Below the pieces are notes generated by a model. The model did no database searches, had not been told where the DNA came from, and saw only the letters and a list, made by a program, of their open reading frames with translations. The position numbers and the translations under genes are program-made. Below, piece after piece: positions 1 to 5,645 of a DNA stretch of 5,645 nt (position 1 is the first letter of the stretch; the number at the start of each line of letters is the position of its first letter). This DNA comes from Gammaproteobacteria bacterium (lineage in GTDB: Bacteria; Pseudomonadota; Gammaproteobacteria; Pseudomonadales; Azotimanducaceae): NCBI GenBank assembly GCA_002719135.1, contig PBGU01000043.1, positions 52,105 through 57,749 on the forward strand, read 5' to 3'.

Positions 1-109
1 GCTTGTCAGTATCAAAATTTGTCGTAGGTTCGCCATCATCCGTGAGCGTGTTCCCCACGATCTGTTTGACGCGTCCACCGTGGAGATCAATACAAGGGCG
101 AAAGCGCAT
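1..109 (-). CDS. hisA: Phosphoribosylformimino-5-aminoimidazole carboxamide ribotide isomerase, eukaryotic HIS6 type (5' part only)
   Basis: This gene is cut by the left edge; only its first 36 codons are visible, starting with ATG at 109-107. HisA isomerises ProFAR to PRFAR in histidine biosynthesis, in the cytoplasm, on a TIM barrel. The visible N-terminus reads FRPCIDLHGGRVKQIVG at residues 3-19, then NTLTD and TTNF. This is the hallmark opening of fungal HIS6 and plant HISN3. Ordinary bacterial HisA opens differently, with a PAIDL..G..VRL..G pattern. Asp8 in CIDLH sits where the catalytic aspartate of strand 1 is expected. The start lies 8 bases after the sulfatase stop on the same strand, so the two are probably co-transcribed. 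An AGG abuts the ATG too closely to be a good ribosome-binding site, so translation may be coupled. Identification is confident for the family; the rest of the protein, including the second catalytic Asp, is not visible. Confidence 0.85.
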   Translation of the reverse strand, partial: MRFRPCIDLHGGRVKQIVGNTLTDDGEPTTNFDTDK

Positions 110-117
110 CCTGCTGT

Positions 118-1680
118 TTACGCGTATCGGGCATCTACGGGCGCGCCTCTTGCCGCATCATCAGCGGCGATTAGTGCGTCCGTAAGTCGTTCAATCGCTA
201 TCGCGCGTGTGCCCGTGTCGATCCCAACAAGATTCTCGCATTCGTCAGGATCTGCGACTAAATCGATCAGCTGCTCTTCGCGTTTTGAATTTCGCGTATA
301 GCGATGAGTATTGGTGATCACCGTTCTTGTTTTAGCCGGAATCGGCGTCAACGATGCGATCAGCGGCGCGATGTCATCTTCAATGAGCACGGAATCTCGG
401 ACACTCGCATCAGGATCTTGAATCACCGGCTTTAGGGAATAGCCCTGAATACCGTCGTAGCCTTGGATTGAGCAAAGATCCATGAGCGTTGGACCAAGAT
501 CAATGCTGGATGCGAGCCTCGTCGTTCGGTTCGCTTTCTGCCCGGGAACCGAAATGACAAGCGGCACATGCAACGTCCCTCGATAATGCATGAAGCCCTT
601 CAGCATGAGACCGTGATCTCCCATCATGTCGCCGTGGTCACTCGTGAACACAATAATGGTATTCGCTCGCTGATCCGTGGCTTCAAGGTGGTCGAGAATG
701 CGTCCGACCGCGTCGTCGACCATTTCAACCATCCCGTAAGTTGCTGCGGTCGCTTCTTGTACAAGTGCGTTGCTACCGCTTCCGCAAGGTGAAACCCAAT
801 TCCGTTGATCGCGTGGATGGATTTTTCGAAACTGACGAAGGTGCTCGAAACAATCGGCACCCGTATCCATTGACGTGGCCGGAAGTTCCATGTCCGACGG
901 CACATGACGATCAAACCAATCCCCTGGAGGCGTCATCGGGTGATGCGGATCCGGAAATGAACACCAAGCTAGCCAAGGGGAATTCTCCGCACGAGCTTGG
1001 TCGATAAACGCAACGGTTCGTTCAGCGACGAAGGATGTAGAGTGAAACTCCGCCGCATAAGGCGGCCTATAAATCTGCCACCACTCTGACGAACGTTTCG
1101 AGCCCGGGGCATCCGGCCGATAATCCGACGTTAAGTCTTCGCGTCGGGCGCCTTTATCTAGGGCCCACCTTAGATGATGACCGCTAACCCGGGCGCCATG
1201 ATCCATTGCCAACTCGATGTGGTCAAAGCCGTAGTAGTCGTCCGGATCGTCTGGGACCTCCTCAAGAAATCGTTCGAAGTTCTCGATCTCATCCCAGCCT
1301 GCCGGATGCGGGGTTTCTATGGCGGCACGTCCTCGGTAAGGGTTCATAGAGTTACGGCTTGAGCCGTGTTGTAAATGCGATTTGCCGATCAGTCCTGTCC
1401 TGTAATTCTCGCCACGAAACTGCCGCACAAACGTGTTTGCACCCCAGTCTAGCGATCGGTCGTTAAAGATCACTCCATGAGCCGTCGGCATGCGACCCGT
1501 CATGATGCTGGAACGATTCGGCATGCACACCGGGTTGGAGACCCAGGCGTTCTCAAACACCGTGCCGGTCGCCGCAATACGATCGAGATTCGGCGTGCGA
1601 ATCACGCGATTTCCCATAAATCCCGTATGGTCGGCCCGCTGTTGGTCCGTGATAACGAAAAGTATGTTGGGTTGTGTCAT
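118..1680 (-). CDS. Cytoplasmic formylglycine-dependent sulfatase (type I, alkaline-phosphatase superfamily)
   Basis: A 520-residue sulfatase expected to hydrolyse a sulfate ester, or possibly a phosphonate/phosphate ester, since relatives include choline sulfatase and phosphonate monoester hydrolase. The start opens with PNILFVITDQQR, the usual first strand, with metal ligand Asp12 and Gln13. The signature C52-M-P-N-R56, followed by SSIMTGR, places Cys52 as the residue oxidised to formylglycine. Further family motifs are GKSHL (99-103, Lys100 and His102), DPHHPMTPP (244-252), the second metal site TSDHGDMMGDHGL (346-358, Asp348 and His349), KG at 361-362, HVPLVISVPG (371-380), IDLGPTLMDL and a C-terminal LIDLVADPDECENL. 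There is no signal peptide, so it should act in the cytoplasm. ATG at 1680 is preferred over an in-frame ATG at 1710: it gives the family's N-terminus and has a GGA a few bases upstream. No maturase (FGE or radical-SAM type) gene is in the window. The substrate cannot be told from sequence alone. Confidence 0.93.
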   Translation of the reverse strand: MTQPNILFVITDQQRADHTGFMGNRVIRTPNLDRIAATGTVFENAWVSNPVCMPNRSSIMTGRMPTAHGVIFNDRSLDWGANTFVRQFRGENYRTGLIGKSHLQHGSSRNSMNPYRGRAAIETPHPAGWDEIENFERFLEEVPDDPDDYYGFDHIELAMDHGARVSGHHLRWALDKGARREDLTSDYRPDAPGSKRSSEWWQIYRPPYAAEFHSTSFVAERTVAFIDQARAENSPWLAWCSFPDPHHPMTPPGDWFDRHVPSDMELPATSMDTGADCFEHLRQFRKIHPRDQRNWVSPCGSGSNALVQEATAATYGMVEMVDDAVGRILDHLEATDQRANTIIVFTSDHGDMMGDHGLMLKGFMHYRGTLHVPLVISVPGQKANRTTRLASSIDLGPTLMDLCSIQGYDGIQGYSLKPVIQDPDASVRDSVLIEDDIAPLIASLTPIPAKTRTVITNTHRYTRNSKREEQLIDLVADPDECENLVGIDTGTRAIAIERLTDALIAADDAARGAPVDARYA

Positions 1681-1768
1681 CGTTCCGCACCGTTGTTCGA
1701 ATCCGACCATAGCATGGCGGCCGTCGGCTTGACCTTGGCTCTACGTTGAATATTCGTGCCGCTCGCGA

Positions 1769-1802
1769 AAAACCAAATAGATTGAACAAGGTGCTTGGTT
1801 TT
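1769..1802. repeat. 8-bp inverted repeat, possible operator
   Basis: AAAACCAA at 1769-1776 and its exact reverse complement TTGGTTTT at 1795-1802 are separated by 18 bases, so arm centres are 26 bases apart. That is about two and a half helical turns. The right arm lies 38 bases before the diiron-protein start codon and the pair flanks a possible -35 element. It could be a binding site for a dimeric regulator shared by the two divergent units. An 8-bp pair may also arise by chance, and no regulator gene is in the window. Confidence 0.25.
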
Positions 1803-1829
1803 GCCATTCTCGGTCATCACCCGGCCCGC

Positions 1830-1835
1830 GGAGAG
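1830..1835 (+). promoter_or_regulatory. Ribosome-binding site deciding the diiron-protein start
   Basis: GGAGAG lies four bases before the ATG at 1840 (six from the end of GGAG). It is the best Shine-Dalgarno sequence in the window and favours this ATG over the in-frame ATG at 1795, which has no comparable site. Confidence 0.7.
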
Positions 1836-1839
1836 TCCG

Positions 1840-2919
1840 ATGACCCAGGACGTTGCAACCGACCGACAAGAATTCAGTTTCGATGAGCTCATGGCGGATG
1901 ATCCATTCGAAAAATCTTTGGTAACGAACGACATCCAGTGCCACGGCGGGTACATCGATGGCGAATACGTCTCGCCGCGCGGCGCGCTGAGGCGCCCCGC
2001 CATCCGCAACTGGCGTGAGCGTCTTTCGGTGGCAGATCATCCATTAATCACGATCCCCGAAAAATACGTGCCCCCAAATTATCCCAACTACGATCAGGCT
2101 AAGTACCTTCTTCAGGAGGGCGTCGTTGAACCTGTCACCCGTGCCCTGACAATCATCGCAATCGTTGAAGGTTTTGGCGCACGCATTCGCGAAGTTTCGG
2201 TACCCGATTTTGACGCGGAGGTCGAGGAATCGGTCAATGGAACTGCACTCGCACACCTAGCAAGCGGCCTCTTTGAAGCCCACGCCAGGGACGAGGCCGG
2301 CCATCGCGACCAAGGCGGCCATAAACAAATGTGGGAGGCCGCAAGGGATGCCGGTCTCGACAAACCCGAAATACCCGATGATGTGCTCTTGCGATTGATG
2401 TCGGGCGGGTCACCGGCGACGCGTACCCGGCTTTACCCTGAACTTTCGGAACGTATGGAATCCATGCTGCTCATGATGACCAACGTACTCATCATTGAAA
2501 CGTTTGCCGAAGACACCTTTAACTGGGCGAAAAAACTTCTCGGCGACCCTGAAGTAAGCGCTGATCCGGTACAAGCCGCTCACATCGTCGATTGCATTGC
2601 TCGCGACGAGGTACCCCACGTCGATTACCTCACAGTTGCTCTCTCCGAACTGCGCGCGCGCACGCTGATTGGAGTCGATGGCAAAACCACCCTTTCAGGC
2701 GCCGACGTGATCGATGGCGTGTTCCGACGCCAGTTACGCGGCATGGCGACAGTTCGACCGCAGCAAAGTCGGGAACGCAGTCAAGCGGATATCCACCAGG
2801 CCGTGTCCGACAAACGCCGTGCCAGTTCAGTTGCCCGCCAATTTGAAGAGCTTGATTCCGGTTGGACGTTCCCACACCGTGATGATGAGGAACTCGACGT
2901 TCTACTGAAAAGCGCGTGA
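1840..2919 (+). CDS. Ferritin-like diiron protein, probable oxidase/oxygenase
   Basis: A 359-residue soluble protein with no signal peptide or membrane segment. Its centre looks like a four-helix ferritin-like bundle that carries carboxylate and histidine iron ligands. Two helices each carry DExxH: DEAGH (151-155, Glu152 and His155) and DEVPH (256-260, Glu257 and His260). The partner glutamates would be Glu118 (or Glu110) and Glu224 (or Glu220). Counting from Glu118 and Glu224, the pattern is E-x32-DExxH and E-x31-DExxH, the double-motif spacing known from AurF-type N-oxygenases. The extra histidine four residues before the second motif glutamate in AurF is not present here (Ile253). The roughly 80-residue N-terminus (EFSFDELMADDPFEKSL) and the charged C-terminal tail (about 305-359) are outside the bundle and not recognised. 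Its stop overlaps the next gene's start, so it is co-expressed with the ABC1 kinase. Diiron binding is well supported; hydroxylase, N-oxygenase or oxidase activity is inference. A non-enzymatic ferritin-like role is possible. Confidence 0.8.
   Translation: MTQDVATDRQEFSFDELMADDPFEKSLVTNDIQCHGGYIDGEYVSPRGALRRPAIRNWRERLSVADHPLITIPEKYVPPNYPNYDQAKYLLQEGVVEPVTRALTIIAIVEGFGARIREVSVPDFDAEVEESVNGTALAHLASGLFEAHARDEAGHRDQGGHKQMWEAARDAGLDKPEIPDDVLLRLMSGGSPATRTRLYPELSERMESMLLMMTNVLIIETFAEDTFNWAKKLLGDPEVSADPVQAAHIVDCIARDEVPHVDYLTVALSELRARTLIGVDGKTTLSGADVIDGVFRRQLRGMATVRPQQSRERSQADIHQAVSDKRRASSVARQFEELDSGWTFPHRDDEELDVLLKSA
2916..2919 (+). promoter_or_regulatory. GTGA start/stop overlap (translational coupling)
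   Basis: The GTG start of the ABC1 kinase shares bases with the TGA stop of the diiron gene. No Shine-Dalgarno sequence sits at a usable distance (the nearest GAGG is about 25 bases upstream), so ribosomes finishing the diiron gene probably reinitiate here. Confidence 0.65.
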
Positions 2920-4232
2920 ACGCTGAAGCGAATTCGAGCGTTTTGACGTTCGTCCCGGCGTCACTCGCGGAACGCGCGTACCGTTCGACTCAAATTTCGT
3001 GGACCGGTTTACGCGTCTGGCTTCATTACCAAACCCTTATATGGTGGGACAAACTACGGCGGCGCGACCCGGACGCGCGTGACCTGCATGCTGTCCATCA
3101 AAAAAACGCAGACCTTATTTTCCGCACGGCCGTCACGCTGCGCGGCATGCTCGTTAAGATGTGCCAGGTCATCGGGACTCGTTCCGATATCTTTCCTCGC
3201 GAATATGTATCCGTTTTATCCCAATGCCAGGACCGACTGCCGGCGCGCGAATTCGAATCTATTCGACAGGTTGTCGAAGAGGACCTTGGCAAGCCCATTG
3301 AATCCGTTTTTGCCGAGTTCGAAACTGCGCCTGTCGCCGCCGCATCCCTCGCTCAAGTGCACCGCGCCCAGTTGGTTACCGGAGAAGAGGTGGCCGTCAA
3401 AGTGCAATATCCGGATATCGAACACATCATGCACACGGATCTGACCGCATCGCGTCGCATCGCAGCGTTGTACGCGCGATTCTCAGACAACCCTATCGAC
3501 TTCTTGCCACTACTCGATGAATTACAAACCCATCTTCGGATGGAGCTCGATTTTCGCCGCGAGGTAAAAAGCGCAGATCGGATCCGAGATTTTTTTTCTC
3601 GTGATCAAGACGTCCGAGTACCTATGGTGTTCGAAGAGTTTTCAACCCGACGAATCATCACCATGGAATTCGTTACGGGCGCCAAACCCAACGACCTCGA
3701 CGAGCTGCATGCGGCGGGTATTGATACGCAAGGCTTCATGCTCCGTTTGATGCGTATTTTCAATCGCATGATCCTTGCGCACGGTTTTTTCCACGCCGAC
3801 CCTCATCCAGGAAATATCTTCGTCACAGCCGATGAGCGAGGTAAGCCGGTATTTACGTTGCTCGATTTCGGACTTTCAAAACAACTGCCGCGAGGCTTCG
3901 GTATGGGTTTGTTCGAGCTGATGTTTTCGATGATGACGTTTAACGAATCTGCCATGTTGCGAGCATTTCGAGAGCTCGGGTTCGACACGCGCAAAGGCGA
4001 TGACGACAGCCTCCTCTATATCGCTCGACGCATGATTTCGCGCTCGGATACCGGTTCGTTTCAGGGTGAATTCACCGAAGATATGACCGACGAAATGTTT
4101 GACGCCGTTCGAGAAAGCCCCATCGTCACGGTACCCACCGATTTCGTATTGGTCGCTCGCGCATTTTCGCTGCTTTCCGGGATCGGTCACGCTATCGGCC
4201 AGCGCGGCAACGCCCTTGATGCCATGAGCTGA
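2916..4232 (+). CDS. ABC1/UbiB/AarF-family atypical protein kinase-like ATPase
   Basis: A 438-residue member of the ABC1 (ADCK/UbiB/Coq8) family, whose known members are ATPases supporting ubiquinone and other isoprenoid-lipid metabolism. Motifs in order: the N-terminal family signature K81-M-C-Q84 followed by TRSDIFP and LSQCQDRLP (88-109); the alanine-rich loop replacing the kinase P-loop, PVAAASLAQVHRA (139-151); VAVK with Lys162; ELDFRREV (210-217); the catalytic loop FHADPHPGN (292-300, Asp295 and Asn300); and LLDFG with Asp317 for metal binding. All catalytic-core residues are present. Two oddities stand out. The usual KxGQ has Cys83 in place of glycine, and the protein is about 100 residues shorter than E. 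coli UbiB, with no C-terminal transmembrane pair, so it is probably soluble or only peripherally bound. The GTG start is chosen because it overlaps the diiron stop. The target is unknown; the adjacent diiron protein and flavoprotein are the natural candidates. It is not called ubiB because no quinone genes are visible. Confidence 0.92.
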   Translation: MNAEANSSVLTFVPASLAERAYRSTQISWTGLRVWLHYQTLIWWDKLRRRDPDARDLHAVHQKNADLIFRTAVTLRGMLVKMCQVIGTRSDIFPREYVSVLSQCQDRLPAREFESIRQVVEEDLGKPIESVFAEFETAPVAAASLAQVHRAQLVTGEEVAVKVQYPDIEHIMHTDLTASRRIAALYARFSDNPIDFLPLLDELQTHLRMELDFRREVKSADRIRDFFSRDQDVRVPMVFEEFSTRRIITMEFVTGAKPNDLDELHAAGIDTQGFMLRLMRIFNRMILAHGFFHADPHPGNIFVTADERGKPVFTLLDFGLSKQLPRGFGMGLFELMFSMMTFNESAMLRAFRELGFDTRKGDDDSLLYIARRMISRSDTGSFQGEFTEDMTDEMFDAVRESPIVTVPTDFVLVARAFSLLSGIGHAIGQRGNALDAMS

Positions 4233-4309
4233 TATATAAAGAGGCAGGGCCCTGGCAAATATCCCGCGCTCCTTAAGCGACGACCCACAAAGAACATCGG
4301 AACTCATCA
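4233..4309 (+). other. Short intergenic gap with a perfect palindrome and a weak ribosome-binding site
   Basis: These 77 bases separate the ABC1 kinase from the flavoprotein on the same strand. They open with AT-rich GATATATAAA and contain the 10-base palindrome CAGGGCCCTG at 4245-4254. No T-run follows the palindrome, so it is not a convincing terminator and read-through into the next gene is likely. CGGAA at 4298-4302, seven bases before the ATG at 4310, is a modest Shine-Dalgarno match. A separate internal promoter cannot be excluded. Confidence 0.45.
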
Positions 4310-5645
4310 ATGGAAAACGAAACGACTCTGACGGCTGACTACCTTGTGATCGGCAGCGGCGCCATGGGGATGGCATTCACTGATGTGCTGATCCAGGAAA
4401 CCGACGCCTCCGTCGTAATGGTGGACCGCCATCATCGACCTGGAGGGCATTGGAACGATTCCTACGCCTACGTTCGCCTGCACCAACCTTCCTCATTTTA
4501 CGGTGTTAATTCGCGACACCTTGGCAGCGACGCCGTTGATCAGACCGGCTGGAACAAGGGATTGCACGAGCTCGCTTCGGGCGCCGAAGTTTGCAACTAC
4601 TTCGATCAGATTATGCAGCAGCAATTTCTCCCGTCCGGTCGTGTCCAGTACTTTCCGATGTGCGATTATCTCGGCGAATCCCAGTTTAGATCGCTCGTCT
4701 CTGGCCGCGAATACGCCATATCCGCGGGCTGCAAGGTTGCCGACGCAACGTACATGGACGTCGTCGTACCAGCCATGCGCACCCCTCCGTTTTCGGTTGA
4801 CGCCGGTATTCGCTGTATTCCATTAAATGACCTCACTCGTATCGACGCAGCAGCGCGTCACTACGTTGTGATCGGCGGCGGAAAGACGGCCATGGACGCG
4901 TGCTTGTGGTTGCTCGAAAACTCTACCGATCCGGGCGCTATTTCTTGGGTCATGCCACGAGATTCATGGATCCTAGATCGAGCGAACATCCAACCTGGTG
5001 AACTCAACGCCGAACGTATCTTGTCGGGAGCTGCGGAAACTATGTCGGCGGTTGCCAAGGCCGAGTCAGTCGAGGAACTTTTTGACGAGCTAGAAGCTAC
5101 CGGTCAATTAATGCGTCTCGATGCCAACGTTCGGCCCACGATGTTTCGGTGCGCGACGGTGACCGAAATCGAACTTGAGGCATTACGGAGCATTCACAAT
5201 ATCATCCGGATGGGTCGCGTCACGGCACTCACCGGTGGGAAGATTGAGCTCGAACATGGCACCGTGGCGGTTGAGAGCGATTCACTATTTATCGACTGCG
5301 CCGGCGATGGTCTCAAACGCCAACCCGCGGTGCCCGTTTTCCAGGAAAACAGCATTACGTTGCAGTCCGTCCGTACGTGCCAACAAGTTTTCAGTGCCGC
5401 ATTCATCGGCCACGTCGAGGCCAGCTACGAAGACGAGCAACAAAAAAACGAACTATGTGCCGTGGTCCCGCATCCAAATTCGGATATCGATTGGTTGCGT
5501 AACCGGTTTGCCGACAACGTGAACACTTTTCGTTGGAACCAAGACCAGAAGCTCATGGACTGGCTACGCGCTTCCCGACTCGATCCGTTCAACCAGCCCA
5601 GCAATGAGGCCGATCAACCCAACGGCGACGACGCCGAGCGTATCG
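4310..5645 (+). CDS. FAD/NAD(P)-binding oxidoreductase, flavin-monooxygenase-like (3' end outside window)
   Basis: The reading frame is open from ATG 4310 to the right edge, 445 codons without a stop, so the C-terminus is missing. Residues 10-20 (DYLVIGSGAMG) form the FAD-binding GxGxxG fold, with Asp39 ending strand 2 as expected for ribose binding. A second dinucleotide fold, YVVIGGGKTAMDA (185-197), should bind NAD(P)H. LFIDCAGDG (326-334) corresponds to the late flavoprotein motif that usually ends in ATG. Between them, PGGHW (44-48) and YVRLHQPSSFYGV (54-66) resemble the GG.W....Y..R region of flavin monooxygenases. The classical FMO fingerprint FxGxxxHxxxY was not found. It resembles an uncharacterised oxidoreductase family that I recall as common in actinobacteria. 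There is no signal peptide or membrane segment. It probably belongs to the diiron-ABC1 operon. An NAD(P)H-driven monooxygenase is the best guess, but it could instead be a reductase or dehydrogenase supplying electrons to the diiron protein. Confidence 0.85.
   Translation, partial: MENETTLTADYLVIGSGAMGMAFTDVLIQETDASVVMVDRHHRPGGHWNDSYAYVRLHQPSSFYGVNSRHLGSDAVDQTGWNKGLHELASGAEVCNYFDQIMQQQFLPSGRVQYFPMCDYLGESQFRSLVSGREYAISAGCKVADATYMDVVVPAMRTPPFSVDAGIRCIPLNDLTRIDAAARHYVVIGGGKTAMDACLWLLENSTDPGAISWVMPRDSWILDRANIQPGELNAERILSGAAETMSAVAKAESVEELFDELEATGQLMRLDANVRPTMFRCATVTEIELEALRSIHNIIRMGRVTALTGGKIELEHGTVAVESDSLFIDCAGDGLKRQPAVPVFQENSITLQSVRTCQQVFSAAFIGHVEASYEDEQQKNELCAVVPHPNSDIDWLRNRFADNVNTFRWNQDQKLMDWLRASRLDPFNQPSNEADQPNGDDAERI

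Larger units (their letters stand above)
1681..1839. promoter_or_regulatory. Divergent intergenic region, presumed to hold both promoters
   Basis: This 159-bp gap separates the sulfatase and diiron-protein starts, which point away from each other, so both promoters should lie here. Candidate sigma70-like elements are weak. Rightward, TTGACC (1729-1734) is followed 16 bases on by TATTCG (1751-1756), or TTGAAC (1782-1787) is followed 17 bases on by CATTCT (1805-1810). Leftward, TTGGTT (1771-1776 complement) is followed 18 bases on by TATTCA (complement of about 1747-1752). None is near consensus, and no promoter is claimed individually. The region also contains an AAAACCAA/TTGGTTTT inverted repeat. 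Confidence 0.5.

Noticed and set aside
1681..1710. Upstream in-frame ATG giving the sulfatase 10 extra residues
   Set aside because: The family N-terminus begins at the inner methionine (MTQPNILF), and no ribosome-binding site precedes the outer one.
1795..1839. Upstream in-frame ATG giving the diiron protein 15 extra residues
   Set aside because: It has no Shine-Dalgarno sequence, while the ATG at 1840 has a strong one.
1677..2040. Two overlapping minus-strand open frames of about 100 codons spanning the divergent promoter region
   Set aside because: Both overlap the start of the diiron gene in antisense, and their translations look like low-meaning shadow sequence.
4245..4254. CAGGGCCCTG palindrome as a Rho-independent terminator
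   Set aside because: The palindrome leaves no loop, so only a very short stem could form, and no T-run follows.
3876..4376. A 166-codon minus-strand open frame crossing the end of the ABC1 gene and the start of the flavoprotein gene
   Set aside because: It is antisense to two well-supported genes, has no recognisable motif and no convincing ribosome-binding site.
4503..4826. A 107-codon plus-strand open frame inside the flavoprotein gene
   Set aside because: It is out of frame with the flavoprotein, whose own frame carries conserved motifs throughout; no start signal supports it.

Overview
The window looks like bacterial chromosome. Genes are tightly packed, one junction is a 4-base start/stop overlap, and Shine-Dalgarno-like sequences precede two of the starts. 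Base composition looks moderately GC-rich by eye (not counted). No gene fixes the phylum. The best family resemblances point to an environmental proteobacterium or actinobacterium, and that is only an impression.

Layout: two transcription units diverge from a 159-bp intergenic region (1681-1839). On the minus strand, a complete cytoplasmic formylglycine-type sulfatase (118-1680) is followed after only 8 bases by the start of a second gene that runs off the left edge (1-109). Its 36 visible codons are a clear match to HisA, the fourth enzyme of histidine biosynthesis. The match is to the eukaryotic (HIS6) type, not the usual bacterial HisA.

On the plus strand lie three genes. The first is a ferritin-like protein with two DExxH motifs, a probable diiron oxidase or oxygenase (1840-2919). 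The second is an ABC1/UbiB-family atypical kinase (2916-4232) whose GTG start overlaps the diiron stop codon. After 77 bp comes a two-dinucleotide-fold FAD/NAD(P) oxidoreductase (4310 to beyond the right edge), which is missing from a list of closed ORFs because its stop lies outside the window.

How they may work together: UbiB/ABC1 proteins support ubiquinone synthesis, where hydroxylations are done by flavin monooxygenases and, in Coq7, by a diiron enzyme. A co-transcribed diiron protein, ABC1 kinase and flavoprotein therefore has the right parts for an oxidative modification of a lipid or other poorly soluble substrate. This module is the most interesting part of the window. Its substrate is unknown, and the functional link is inferred from gene order. 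No mobile elements, tRNA, rRNA or CRISPR arrays were seen.
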